Position numbers and translations under genes: made by a program
Notes under the pieces: generated by a model
Seen by the model: the letters and a program-made list of their open reading frames with translations, nothing else
The model's database searches: none
Told to the model about the DNA's origin: nothing
NCBI GenBank assembly: GCA_034432655.1
Contig: DAOUBP010000038.1
Coordinates: forward strand, 12,264-76,263
Source: DAOUBP01 sp034432655
Lineage (GTDB): Bacteria > Chloroflexota > Anaerolineae > CG2-30-64-16
Length of the DNA stretch: 64,000 nucleotides
Reading direction: 5' to 3'
Shown: piece by piece, positions 1 through 6,654 of the stretch
Layout: each line of letters begins with the position of its first letter
Position numbering within the stretch: the first letter of the stretch is position 1

Positions 1-494
1 TGCGCGCCCAACGCCAGCGGCGCGATGACCGGGGTGTAGCCGGCGCCCAGCATCAGCCGCAGCAGGTCGCCGTTGGCCGTTTCGAGCTGGCCGGTGTAGT
101 CGTCACGGATGATCCGCTGCCGGCCGTTTTCCACCGCGCGCACCGCGTCCTTCCGCCGGGCCACCAGCAGCCGGCCGTCCACGCCCGACAGCCCGACCGC
201 GTTGCAGCCCAGCGCCTGGAGCCGGGCCACCAGCGCCTTGTTCACCTGCCCGGCCGCGGCCGCCACGTAGAGCTCCAGCATCTCCGGGTCGGTGTAGCGG
301 CTGACGTGGCCCGAGGGCGAGGTGATGTGCCGCACCGGCACGCCCGCTCGCGCGGCCAGCGCATCGGCCGCGGCCGACGTGCCGTGCACCAGCACGACCG
401 GCCAACCCTCGGCCGCCAGCCCCGCGCTATCTGCCAGCACGGCGTCGGCATCCACCCCCGCCGCGCCGCCGAGTTTGATGATGATGGGATACAT
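1..494 (-). CDS. lysZ: [LysW]-aminoadipate/glutamate kinase, 3' end beyond window
   Basis: Amino-acid kinase family enzyme that phosphorylates the side-chain carboxylate of LysW-bound alpha-aminoadipate (or LysW-bound glutamate). The ATG at 494 follows GGAGCACTC and gives MYPIIIKLGGAAG, the N-terminal kinase glycine motif. The frame then stays open to the left edge, so only about 164 residues are seen and the C-terminal half is missing. The segments VLVHG, NAVGLSG and NGDLLR fit the ArgB/LysZ family. It is the last seen gene of a lysW-lysX-lysY-lysZ series, about 100 nt of heptamer repeats after lysY. Context favours LysZ over classical ArgB; a dual lysine/arginine role cannot be excluded. 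Confidence 0.9.
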   Translation of the reverse strand, partial: MYPIIIKLGGAAGVDADAVLADSAGLAAEGWPVVLVHGTSAAADALAARAGVPVRHITSPSGHVSRYTDPEMLELYVAAAAGQVNKALVARLQALGCNAVGLSGVDGRLLVARRKDAVRAVENGRQRIIRDDYTGQLETANGDLLRLMLGAGYTPVIAPLALGA

Positions 495-504
495 GAGTGC
501 TCCT

Positions 505-592
505 GTTGCGTATTGCGTACTGCGTATTGCGTACTGCGTATCTTCTCCAGGCGGTACGCAGTACGAAGTACGAAGTACGAAGTACGGAGTAT
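505..592. repeat. heptamer tandem repeats (GCGTAYT and AGTACGR)
   Basis: Intergenic spacer between lysY and lysZ made of two degenerate 7-bp arrays: GCGTATT/GCGTACT units at about 505-542 and AGTACGA/AGTACGG units at about 553-590. They resemble the short tandemly repeated repetitive (STRR) sequences known from cyanobacteria. No gene is seen in the spacer. Confidence 0.85.
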
Positions 593-593
593 G

Positions 594-1649
594 CTATATC
601 GGGTGCAGTCCTGTAGACTTCAACCCAGCCGTTTCGTCCAGCCCGCACATCAGGTTCATGCACTGCACCGCGCTGCCGGCCGCGCCTTTGCCCAGGTTAT
701 CAATGGCGGCCAGGGCCACCAGGCGGCCGGTGGCCGGCTCCAGCTCCCAGCCGACGTCGGCCAGGTTCGTGCCGGCCAGCAGCTTCGGCTCCGGGTGGCG
801 GTAGATGCCGCCCCGCTCGTGGACGATGCGCACGAACGGCTCCTGGCCGTAGGCCGCGCGGTAGGCCCGCCAGAGGTCTTTGTCGCTCAGGCCGGGCTGC
901 ACCCACGCGTGCGCGGTCGCCAGCACCCCGCGCACCAGCTCGATCGAGGTCACCGACAGATGCACATCTCCGATCCCCAACACCTGCCGCACCTCGGCCT
1001 GGTGGCGGTGGCCGGTGGGCGCGAAGGAGCGCACCGCGCCGGCCCGCTCCGGATGATGCGACGCCGCGTTCGCGGCCGCGCCCCCCTCGGACGACCCTGC
1101 CTTCACGTCCACGATCACCGGTCGGTCGGCCCGCAGCAGCCCGGCCCGGACCAGCGGCAGCAGCGCCAGGACGGCGGCGGTCGCGTTGCAGCCGACGCCG
1201 GAAGCATATTGCGTACTGCGTATTGCGTCGCGGTTGGCTTCGGGGAGGCCGTAGGTGAAGCGTGAGAGCCAGTCGGGGGCGGCGTGGGGTTCGCCGTAGG
1301 TGGCTTGATAGGTTTGCGGGTCGGAGAGGCGGAAGTCGGCGGAGAGGTCAATGATGCGGGGGGCGAGGCGGGCAAAGTGCTCGATGCGGCGCTGGGCCTG
1401 GCCGTGGGGCAGCGCCAGGAACAGCACGTCGCACGGGGCCAGCTCGCTGAGGGCCGTGAAGCGTATGGGCGGGATCCGGCCGCCCACGGGCCGCAGGTTG
1501 GGGTGCAGGCTGTGCACGTACTCGCCCGCGTGCGACTCGGAGGTCACCTGCGCCAGCTCGACGGCCGGGTGGCCCAACAGCAGCCGGATCAGCTCGCCCC
1601 CGCCGTAGCCGGAGCCGCCGACGATGGAGACGCGGAGGGGGGCGGTCAT
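594..1649 (-). CDS. lysY: [LysW]-aminoadipate 6-phosphate / [LysW]-glutamyl-phosphate reductase
   Basis: NADPH-dependent reductase that turns the LysW-bound acyl phosphate made by LysZ into a semialdehyde; ArgC/LysY family, 351 residues, full length. The N-terminal Rossmann motif is VGGSGYGGGEL and the catalytic cysteine lies in GVGCNAT (about Cys154). The C-terminus GLDETAGL is typical. The ATG overlaps the lysX stop (ATGA) and has GGAGG 8 nt upstream. Oddity: residues about 141-149, just before the catalytic Cys, are encoded by three copies of the intergenic heptamer repeat. The usual Pro before Gly-Cys is Val here, yet the spacing from GLPE to Cys looks normal. Confidence 0.92.
   Translation of the reverse strand: MTAPLRVSIVGGSGYGGGELIRLLLGHPAVELAQVTSESHAGEYVHSLHPNLRPVGGRIPPIRFTALSELAPCDVLFLALPHGQAQRRIEHFARLAPRIIDLSADFRLSDPQTYQATYGEPHAAPDWLSRFTYGLPEANRDAIRSTQYASGVGCNATAAVLALLPLVRAGLLRADRPVIVDVKAGSSEGGAAANAASHHPERAGAVRSFAPTGHRHQAEVRQVLGIGDVHLSVTSIELVRGVLATAHAWVQPGLSDKDLWRAYRAAYGQEPFVRIVHERGGIYRHPEPKLLAGTNLADVGWELEPATGRLVALAAIDNLGKGAAGSAVQCMNLMCGLDETAGLKSTGLHPI
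1204..1228. repeat. heptamer repeat inside lysY coding sequence
   Basis: Units GCATATT, GCGTACT, GCGTATT and a partial fourth. Read on the minus strand they encode AIRSTQYA in frame, five residues before the lysY catalytic cysteine. The same heptamer fills neighbouring intergenic spacers. Confidence 0.85.
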
Positions 1650-2608
1650 GGGCGGGCCTCCGGGGTGGTATTGCGTATTGCGTATTGCGTACTGCTTGCC
1701 GTTGAATGAGCAGTTCTCTCATGGTCTACGCAGTATGCAGTACGCAGTACGTACTCTGCCACCCGCGCCGGGATATCCACCCCCGTCGTGTGAATGCTGT
1801 TGCGGAACTCCATGGTGTGGTTCACCTCGTTGACCAGGAAGCCGCGATCGGGGTCTTCCAGCACGTCAATCGCGAGGACGCCGCCGCCCACGGCTGCCGC
1901 GGCCCGGCGGCAGAGGTCGTCCAGCTCCGGCGTCACCGGGCAGTTGGAGGCCTGGCCCCCGCGCGCGGTGTTGGTGATCCAGTGCGTCGAGCCCCGGTAG
2001 ATCGCCGCGATGGTCTCGTCGCCCACGACGAAGGCGCGGATGTCGCGGCCGGGCTTGCGGATGTATTCCTGGATGTAGAAGATGCTGTGCAGGTAGTTGC
2101 CCAGCACCTCCTTGTGTTCCAGGATCGCCTCGGCCGCGTCCCGGTCGTTGATGCGGGCCAGCAGTCGGCCCCACGAGCCGACCAGCGGCTTGAGCACGAC
2201 CGGGTAGCCCAGTTCTTCGATGGCTTGCAAGGCCGCTTCGGGGGTGAAGGCCACGCGCGTGCGAGGCTGCGGGATGCCGGCCTCGGCCAGCGCCGCGCTG
2301 GTCAGCAGCTTGTCCCAGCACGTGGCCGCGGTGCGATAGGTGTTGACCGTGGGGATCCCGGCCGCCTGGAGCAGCCGCAGCGCATAGATGCCGCGTGCCG
2401 CGCTGACGGAGCGCTCGAGGACGATGTCGGCGCGGATGTTGTAGGGCGAGATTCCATCTCGCCCCACCGGCAGCACCAGCTCATCATCGTTTACCAGCTG
2501 CACCGTCGCGCCGGTGGCTTCCAGCGCGGCCAGCAGCAGCTTCTCCTCCACGCGGATGCGGGAGACGATCATCGCGACGGTGATCTGGGAGTGACCGTTC
2601 TTGCTCAT
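1646..2608 (-). CDS. lysX: LysW alpha-aminoadipate ligase
   Basis: ATP-grasp ligase that joins alpha-aminoadipate to the C-terminal Glu of the carrier LysW. The start ATG at 2608 overlaps the lysW stop (ATGA), giving about 320 residues; an upstream in-frame extension through lysW is rejected. It shows KPLVGSWGR, and VNEVNHTMEF near residue 260, which as I recall matches Thermus LysX and favours the lysine branch over ArgX. The natural protein seems to end near residue 287 (VAEYV). About 33 further residues, including LRTAYCV and SSTQYAI, are encoded by heptamer repeats, and the frame still ends in a 4-nt overlap with lysY. The tail is probably translated but not functional. Confidence 0.9.
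   Translation of the reverse strand: MSKNGHSQITVAMIVSRIRVEEKLLLAALEATGATVQLVNDDELVLPVGRDGISPYNIRADIVLERSVSAARGIYALRLLQAAGIPTVNTYRTAATCWDKLLTSAALAEAGIPQPRTRVAFTPEAALQAIEELGYPVVLKPLVGSWGRLLARINDRDAAEAILEHKEVLGNYLHSIFYIQEYIRKPGRDIRAFVVGDETIAAIYRGSTHWITNTARGGQASNCPVTPELDDLCRRAAAAVGGGVLAIDVLEDPDRGFLVNEVNHTMEFRNSIHTTGVDIPARVAEYVLRTAYCVDHERTAHSTASSTQYAIRNTTPEARP
1669..1754. repeat. heptamer repeats encoding the LysX C-terminal tail
   Basis: Two blocks, about 1671-1695 and 1725-1754, of GCGTATT/GCGTACT-type heptamers in opposite orientations. Both lie inside the 3' end of lysX and are read through in frame. Confidence 0.8.
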
Positions 2609-2775
2609 TCGCCCCAATCCTCCGCCTCTTCCGGCGCCAGGTCGAGGACCAGTGGGTCCAGCGACACCACCTCCAGCTCCGCGCCGCACGCCGGGCACGG
2701 CACGATCTCCCCCTGCAACGGGTCGCGCAGGGTCACAGGACCTTCACATTCTGGACAGAGTGCTTCGCGTGACAT
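2605..2775 (-). CDS. lysW: amino-group carrier protein LysW
   Basis: Small acidic carrier (56 residues) whose C-terminal Glu gamma-carboxylate is ligated to the amino group of aminoadipate (or glutamate) and carries intermediates through the pathway. It has a zinc-ribbon pair CPEC and CPACG and the diagnostic C-terminus EDWGE. It is the first gene of the minus-strand operon, and its stop overlaps the lysX start, so translation is probably coupled. The length is normal for the family. The start ATG at 2775 sits downstream of AGGAGGCACTC. Confidence 0.95.
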   Translation of the reverse strand: MSREALCPECEGPVTLRDPLQGEIVPCPACGAELEVVSLDPLVLDLAPEEAEDWGE

Positions 2776-2799
2776 GAGTGCCTCCTGATGATGTGGGTT

Positions 2800-2905
2800 C
2801 GTACTGCGTATTGCGTACTGCGTATTGCGTGATTCGCCATTCGTTGATTCGTTGATTCGCTGATTCGCTGATTCGCCATTCGCTGATTCGTTGATTCGCC
2901 ATTTC
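2800..2905. repeat. heptamer array plus octamer GATTCGYT array
   Basis: Upstream of lysW. About 2801-2830 carries GCGTAYT heptamers. About 2831-2904 carries a second array built from GATTCGTT, GATTCGCT and GATTCGCC (8 bp, with an occasional 7-bp unit). Confidence 0.8.
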
Positions 2906-2911
2906 GCCCCC

Positions 2912-2952
2912 AAACAAAAAGCCCCCTCCCGCCAGACTGGTCGGGAAGGGGC
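2912..2952 (-). terminator. Rho-independent terminator
   Basis: Read on the minus strand: GCCCCTTCCCG, a 10-nt loop, CGGGAGGGGGC, then TTTTTGTTTG. Ten of eleven stem pairs form. It follows the small ORF at 2977-3048. Confidence 0.85.
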
Positions 2953-2976
2953 CTGCGATGGGCTTCAGGGTGCGCG

Positions 2977-3048
2977 CTAGCGGCCTATCCAGACACAGTC
3001 TGGCAAGCTGGTGACCTGCTTCTTAGCGCGCTTGAAGTTGAGATTCAT
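2977..3048 (-). CDS. candidate 23-residue basic peptide
   Basis: Short ORF of unknown function, start ATG at 3048, 5 nt after GGTGA. It begins MNLNFKRAKK and ends DCVWIGR. It sits between two strong terminators on the same strand, with a consensus promoter further upstream, which suggests a deliberately expressed small transcript. It could be a real microprotein, a leader peptide or just part of a small RNA. No family is recognised. Confidence 0.35.
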   Translation of the reverse strand: MNLNFKRAKKQVTSLPDCVWIGR

Positions 3049-3059
3049 GGTTTCACCGC

Positions 3060-3100
3060 AAACAAAAAGCCCTGCCTGGCATCTTGGGCCTGGCAGGGCT
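3060..3100 (-). terminator. Rho-independent terminator
   Basis: Minus-strand hairpin AGCCCTGCC / GGCAGGGCT (9 bp) followed by TTTTTGTTT, after the small ORF at 3124-3207. The tail resembles that of the terminator at 2912-2952. Confidence 0.85.
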
Positions 3101-3123
3101 GCTGTGCTGAGTTGCGTCGCTTC

Positions 3124-3207
3124 TTACCCCAAGCACAAACGACCGTCCCTGCAGGCCAGGGCGGGCTTCTTGGACTTGGAGCACTTGGAGAGCGACATAG
3201 AGTTCAT
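3124..3207 (-). CDS. candidate 27-residue Cys/Lys-rich peptide
   Basis: Short ORF of unknown function beginning MNSMSLSKCSKSKK, with three cysteines in all. It starts about 24 nt after the predicted transcription start of a consensus promoter and ends just before a strong terminator, so promoter, ORF and terminator form a compact unit. The ribosome-binding site is weak (GAGG about 14 nt upstream). It could instead be a small non-coding RNA. Confidence 0.35.
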   Translation of the reverse strand: MNSMSLSKCSKSKKPALACRDGRLCLG

Positions 3208-3237
3208 CAAGGTTGTCTTTGCCTCACGCTGGGCGGT

Positions 3238-3265
3238 AGTATAACTAAAGTGCGCGATCTGTCAA
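3238..3265 (-). promoter_or_regulatory. consensus sigma70-type promoter
   Basis: Minus strand: -35 TTGACA (3260-3265), 16-bp spacer, -10 TATACT (3238-3243). It points into the two small ORFs and terminators downstream. Confidence 0.8.
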
Positions 3266-3303
3266 ATTTCAAGTGTGGCCAACAAGACGATCAAAACATC
3301 AGG

Positions 3304-3399
3304 CGGGGGCGGATGGGAGTCGAACCCACCTTGGACGCTTCCTAGGCGCCCATCACCGGTTTTGAAGACCGGGGCCGCCACCGGACGACAACCACCCCC
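3304..3399 (-). tRNA. selC: tRNA-Sec (anticodon TCA)
   Basis: A 96-nt tRNA on the minus strand. The 8-bp acceptor stem pairs GGGGGTGG (3392-3399) with CCGCCCCC (3305-3312), one G-T pair included, and the discriminator is G at 3304. The anticodon loop is CTTCAAA on a 5-bp CCGGT stem, anticodon TCA at 3363-3365. The D region GTCGTCCGGTGGCGGC and the long variable arm match bacterial tRNA-Sec, and the T arm reads GTGGG-TTCGACT-CCCAT. The 3' CCA is not encoded. It inserts selenocysteine at UGA codons together with SelA, SelB and SelD, none of which lies in this window. Confidence 0.95.
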
Positions 3400-3406
3400 A
3401 CACATG

Positions 3407-3435
3407 ATGATACACGACTTCGGTCAGATGGTCAA
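3407..3435 (-). promoter_or_regulatory. promoter of tRNA-Sec
   Basis: Minus strand: -35 TTGACC (3430-3435), 17-bp spacer, -10 TATCAT (3407-3412). The -10 ends 7 nt before the tRNA 5' end, so transcription should start at or next to the mature end. Confidence 0.75.
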
Positions 3436-3477
3436 AATGGTTGAAGTCGGCGCGTGTTCGTGGTAGAATAAATAAAA

Positions 3478-3614
3478 TACTGCGTACTACTTACTGCGTA
3501 TTGAGTGCTTCATGCGATCGCTCGCGCAATGTTTGTACGGAGTATGCAGTACGGAGTATGCAGTACGGAGTATGTAGTACGGAGTATGCAATACGGAGTA
3601 TGTAGTACGGAGTT
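3478..3614. repeat. heptamer tandem repeats upstream of amrS
   Basis: Units related to AGTACGG/AGTATGC/AGTATGT in two blocks (about 3479-3503 and 3534-3614). The last block abuts the amrS start, and its GGAG is placed as a ribosome-binding site. Confidence 0.85.
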
Positions 3615-3618
3615 CGCC

Positions 3619-4641
3619 ATGTCCCACCCCGCCATTCTCTGGGAACGACTGGGGCCCGACGACCTGCGGGTCCGCTGCAATCTGTGCGCGCACCATTGTG
3701 TGATCGCGCCGGGCAAATTGGGGGTCTGCTGTGTGCGGGAGAACGTGGACGGCGAGTTGGTGACGCTGGTCTACGGTCGGGCGATTTCGCAACATGTAGA
3801 TCCCATCGAGAAGAAACCGCTGTTCCATTTCCAGCCGGGCAGCAAGTCATACTCCATCGCCACGGTCGGCTGTAACTTTCAGTGTGCCTTCTGTCAGAAC
3901 TGGGAGATCTCGCAGATGCCGCGTGAGGAGGGCGCCGTCATGGGGCGCTTCGTTGCCCCGGCTGAGGTCGCGCGCGCGGCCCGGCAGGCCGGCTGCGCTT
4001 CGGTGGCCTACACCTACACGGAGCCGACTATCTACGCCGAGTACGCGCTGGACTGTGCGCGGGAGGCGCAGAAATTGGGGCTGCGTAACGTGTTCGTCAG
4101 CAACGGCTATATGACGCCGGCGTTACTTGAGTTGATGGCGGGCCTGATTGACGGCATCAATGTTGACCTGAAGGCCGGCCGGGGCGAGTTCTACCGCAAG
4201 ATATCGGGCGCGGGGTTGAAGGCCGTGTTGGAGAACCTGGTGCGCATCCACAAGTTGGGCATCTGGCTGGAGGTGACGACCCTGGTGATCCCCGGCCTCA
4301 ATGACTCAGATGAGGAGCTGCGTTGGGCCGCGCGTTATCTGTACGACAACCTGGGGCCTGATGTGCCGTGGCATATCAGCCGCTTTTACCCGCACTACAA
4401 GATGAGCGATGTGCCGCCCACCCCTGCCAAGACGCTCGAGCGTGCCTGGCAGATCGGCCGGGACGTGGGCCTGCACTACGTCTATGTGGGCAACCTGCCC
4501 GGCCATCACGCCGAGAGCACCTTCTGCCCTGGCTGCGGCGGCCTGGTCATCGAGCGCAGCGGCTACTGGCTCGGCCGGCGCAACCTGCGGGACGGCAAGT
4601 GCACTGCGTGCGGGACGGTCATCGCCGGCGTGGAGATGTGA
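3619..4641 (+). CDS. amrS: AmmeMemoRadiSam system radical SAM enzyme
   Basis: Radical SAM protein of 340 residues with CNFQCAFC (Cys85, 89, 92), the CxxxCxxC cluster motif, and a C-terminal zinc-ribbon-like pair CPGCG and CTACG. The family is defined by co-occurrence with AMMECR1 and Memo proteins; its substrate is not settled. The ATG at 3619 is chosen because it starts at the conserved N-terminus and has GGAG 6 nt upstream. An extension back to 3505 would translate heptamer repeats. The AMMECR1 partner lies convergently just downstream. Confidence 0.9.
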   Translation: MSHPAILWERLGPDDLRVRCNLCAHHCVIAPGKLGVCCVRENVDGELVTLVYGRAISQHVDPIEKKPLFHFQPGSKSYSIATVGCNFQCAFCQNWEISQMPREEGAVMGRFVAPAEVARAARQAGCASVAYTYTEPTIYAEYALDCAREAQKLGLRNVFVSNGYMTPALLELMAGLIDGINVDLKAGRGEFYRKISGAGLKAVLENLVRIHKLGIWLEVTTLVIPGLNDSDEELRWAARYLYDNLGPDVPWHISRFYPHYKMSDVPPTPAKTLERAWQIGRDVGLHYVYVGNLPGHHAESTFCPGCGGLVIERSGYWLGRRNLRDGKCTACGTVIAGVEM

Positions 4642-4649
4642 GGGCGCGT

Positions 4650-4684
4650 GGCAAAATACGCAATGCGCAATACGGAGTGCGCAG
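4650..4684. repeat. short heptamer repeat between amrS and amrA
   Basis: A few degenerate ATACGCA/ATGCGCA/ATACGGA units fill the 50-nt gap between the two convergent stops. Confidence 0.6.
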
Positions 4685-4690
4685 CACTCG

Positions 4691-5221
4691 CTACTCGTAT
4701 TTCTCAACCCGAAACCGGAACATCTCCACCGGCTCATCATCCCGCAGCCCGGCCTTGCGCCGCGCATACCACAGCTGGGTCTTCACATCGTCTATGCCCT
4801 CGATGTCCGGCAGCAGCAGGCCGCGCTGCCAGCCCCGCTGCACGATCACGCCGTAGCGCTTGGGGTCGAGTTCTGTTTCCGAAGTGATCCGCTCCGGCGG
4901 GTAAAGCACGCTTACGTCAATTTTGAGATCGTCCAGCTCTTCAGGCCGCACCGGCGGGAAGCGCGGATCGCGCGTGGCCGCGGCGATGGCGTTGTTGATC
5001 ACCTCCTGCGCCAGCGATTTCTCGGTCGCGGTGATGGTGCCGATGCAACCGCGCAGCTCGCCGGTGCTTTTGGTGTGCAAAGTGACGAAGACCCCGGCCG
5101 GCTCGCCTTCGATGGGCGCCGGGGCCTCTGCTGGCTTCAGTTTTCTGCCCTCGCGCACGTAACGCTCGATGGCCGCGCGGGCCAGTTGGACGAGAGGGTG
5201 ATGGGTGGGTTGGGTGGACAT
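4691..5221 (-). CDS. amrA: AmmeMemoRadiSam system protein A (AMMECR1 domain)
   Basis: AMMECR1-domain protein of 176 residues. The family signature LRGCIG is present (GELRGCIGTI), followed by RDPRFPPV and a C-terminal QLWYARRKAGL. It is convergent with amrS and about 50 nt from it. The third member of the usual set, the Memo-like AmrB, is not next to it and is not seen elsewhere in the window. Molecular role unknown. The start ATG at 5221 has GGAGCTACCC upstream. Confidence 0.9.
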   Translation of the reverse strand: MSTQPTHHPLVQLARAAIERYVREGRKLKPAEAPAPIEGEPAGVFVTLHTKSTGELRGCIGTITATEKSLAQEVINNAIAAATRDPRFPPVRPEELDDLKIDVSVLYPPERITSETELDPKRYGVIVQRGWQRGLLLPDIEGIDDVKTQLWYARRKAGLRDDEPVEMFRFRVEKYE

Positions 5222-5244
5222 GGGTAGCTCCTGGCGTGGTCGGA

Positions 5245-5335
5245 TGCCGTACTTCGTAGTCCGCGTGTAGCGCTTGACGGCCAGCCGCCTCCTCGCAGCA
5301 AAACGGAAGCCGCAGCACGCAATACGTGTAATCCT
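5245..5335. repeat. degenerate heptamer repeats
   Basis: Short GTACTTCGTAGT- and GCAATACGTG-like stretches between amrA and the acyl-CoA dehydrogenase gene, with non-repeat sequence between them. No gene seen. Confidence 0.5.
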
Positions 5336-6457
5336 TCAAGCAATCGTGCGCGCGATTATCAACCGCTGCATCTCGCTCGTTCCCTCGCCGATGGTCATCA
5401 GCCGGGCGTCGCGGTAGATGCGCTCCACCGGGTACTCGCTGCTGTAGCCGTAGCCGCCGTGGATCTGGATCGCGTCCCGGGCCACGCGTTCGGCCATCTC
5501 GGTGGCCACCAGCTTGGCGATGGAGGCCTCTTTGGTGTGTGGTCGGCCCTGGTCGCGCAGCCACGCAGCATGATAGGTCAGCCAGCGCGCCGACTCGATC
5601 TCGGCCGCCATATCCGCCAGCATGAACGCGACCGCCTGGTGCTCGACCAGCGGCTGGCCGAAGGTGTGCCGCGTTTTGGCATAGGCGGCCGCAGCGTCAA
5701 ACGCGGCCTCGGCCAACCCCAGGCTGAGCGCGGCGATGCCGATGCGGCCGCCGTCCAGCACCTGCAGGGTCTGCGCCAGGCCGCGGCCCTCGACCCCCAG
5801 CAGGTGATCGGCCGGCACGCGCACGTCCTCCAGGCTGACCGCGTAAGTGTGCGAACCGTGGAGCCCCATCTTCTTCTCCGGCGGGCCAAAGGTGAGGCCG
5901 GGCGCATCGGTGGGGACCAGGAAGTGGCTGAATTTGTCGCCCGTGCGGGCCAGCAGGATGGCGATCCCGGCCTCGGCGCCGTTAGTGAGCCACATCTTGC
6001 TGCCGTTGATGACCCAGTCGTCTCCATCTCGAACGGCGGTCGTGCGGATGCCCCGCAGGTCGGAGCCGGCACCCGGTTCGGTCAGCCCCAGGCAGCCGAG
6101 CATCTTCCCCTGGGCCAGCGGGACGAGCCAGCGCCGTTTCTGTGCCTCAGTGCCGAAGAGCGTCAGCGGCCCGCACGCCAGTCCCAGGTGGGCAGCTACG
6201 ATCAGCCCGGTGGAGCCGCAGCCCTTGCCGATCTCCTCCAGCATCAGCGCAACGCTCAGGTAGTCAGCGCCGGAGCCGCCGTATTCCTCCGGCACGTTCA
6301 GGCCCAGCAGCCCCAGCTTGCCCATCGCCTTCAGCGTCGGCCACGGGAACTCGCCCGTCTCGTCTGTGTGCCGGGCGCGGGGGGTTACTTCTTTGGCCAC
6401 GAACTCGCGGACGGTCTCCTGCAACATGCGGTGTTCTTCGGACAGGTCGAAGTCCAT
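5336..6457 (-). CDS. acyl-CoA dehydrogenase
   Basis: FAD-dependent acyl-CoA dehydrogenase, 373 residues, catalysing alpha,beta-dehydrogenation in beta-oxidation-like pathways. It starts MDFDLSEEHRML at 6457 with GGAGG upstream; a longer frame would add heptamer-encoded residues. Family motifs: CLGLTEPGAGSD, MWLTNGAEAG, and near the C-terminus IHGGYGYSSEYPVERIYRDA followed by EGTSEMQR, which contains the usual catalytic Glu. Neighbours include a CoA transferase pair and a thiolase, so it probably serves degradation of an acyl-CoA whose identity I cannot tell. Confidence 0.92.
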   Translation of the reverse strand: MDFDLSEEHRMLQETVREFVAKEVTPRARHTDETGEFPWPTLKAMGKLGLLGLNVPEEYGGSGADYLSVALMLEEIGKGCGSTGLIVAAHLGLACGPLTLFGTEAQKRRWLVPLAQGKMLGCLGLTEPGAGSDLRGIRTTAVRDGDDWVINGSKMWLTNGAEAGIAILLARTGDKFSHFLVPTDAPGLTFGPPEKKMGLHGSHTYAVSLEDVRVPADHLLGVEGRGLAQTLQVLDGGRIGIAALSLGLAEAAFDAAAAYAKTRHTFGQPLVEHQAVAFMLADMAAEIESARWLTYHAAWLRDQGRPHTKEASIAKLVATEMAERVARDAIQIHGGYGYSSEYPVERIYRDARLMTIGEGTSEMQRLIIARTIA

Positions 6458-6477
6458 GAGAACCTCCGTACCTTTAC

Positions 6478-6652
6478 TGAATACTGCGTATTGCGTACTG
6501 CGTATTGCGTACTGCGTATTGCGTACTAAGTATTCCAAACTGCGTGCTGTTATGCAGCTTACCTCGCAACTGCGCCATACGGAGTACGGAGCACGGACTA
6601 CGAAGTACGGACTACGGAGTACGAAGTACGGACTACGGAGTACGCAATGCGT
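6478..6652. repeat. heptamer tandem repeats, two families
   Basis: About 6478-6545 is GCGTATT/GCGTACT. About 6575-6650 is GTACGGA/CTACGGA/GTACGAA-type. The block fills the space between the acyl-CoA dehydrogenase and CoA transferase genes. Confidence 0.85.
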
Positions 6653-6654
6653 CG

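Noticed and set aside
3505..3618. Longer amrS starting at 3505
   Set aside because: The extra residues are encoded by the heptamer repeat, and the ATG at 3619 has a well-placed GGAG.
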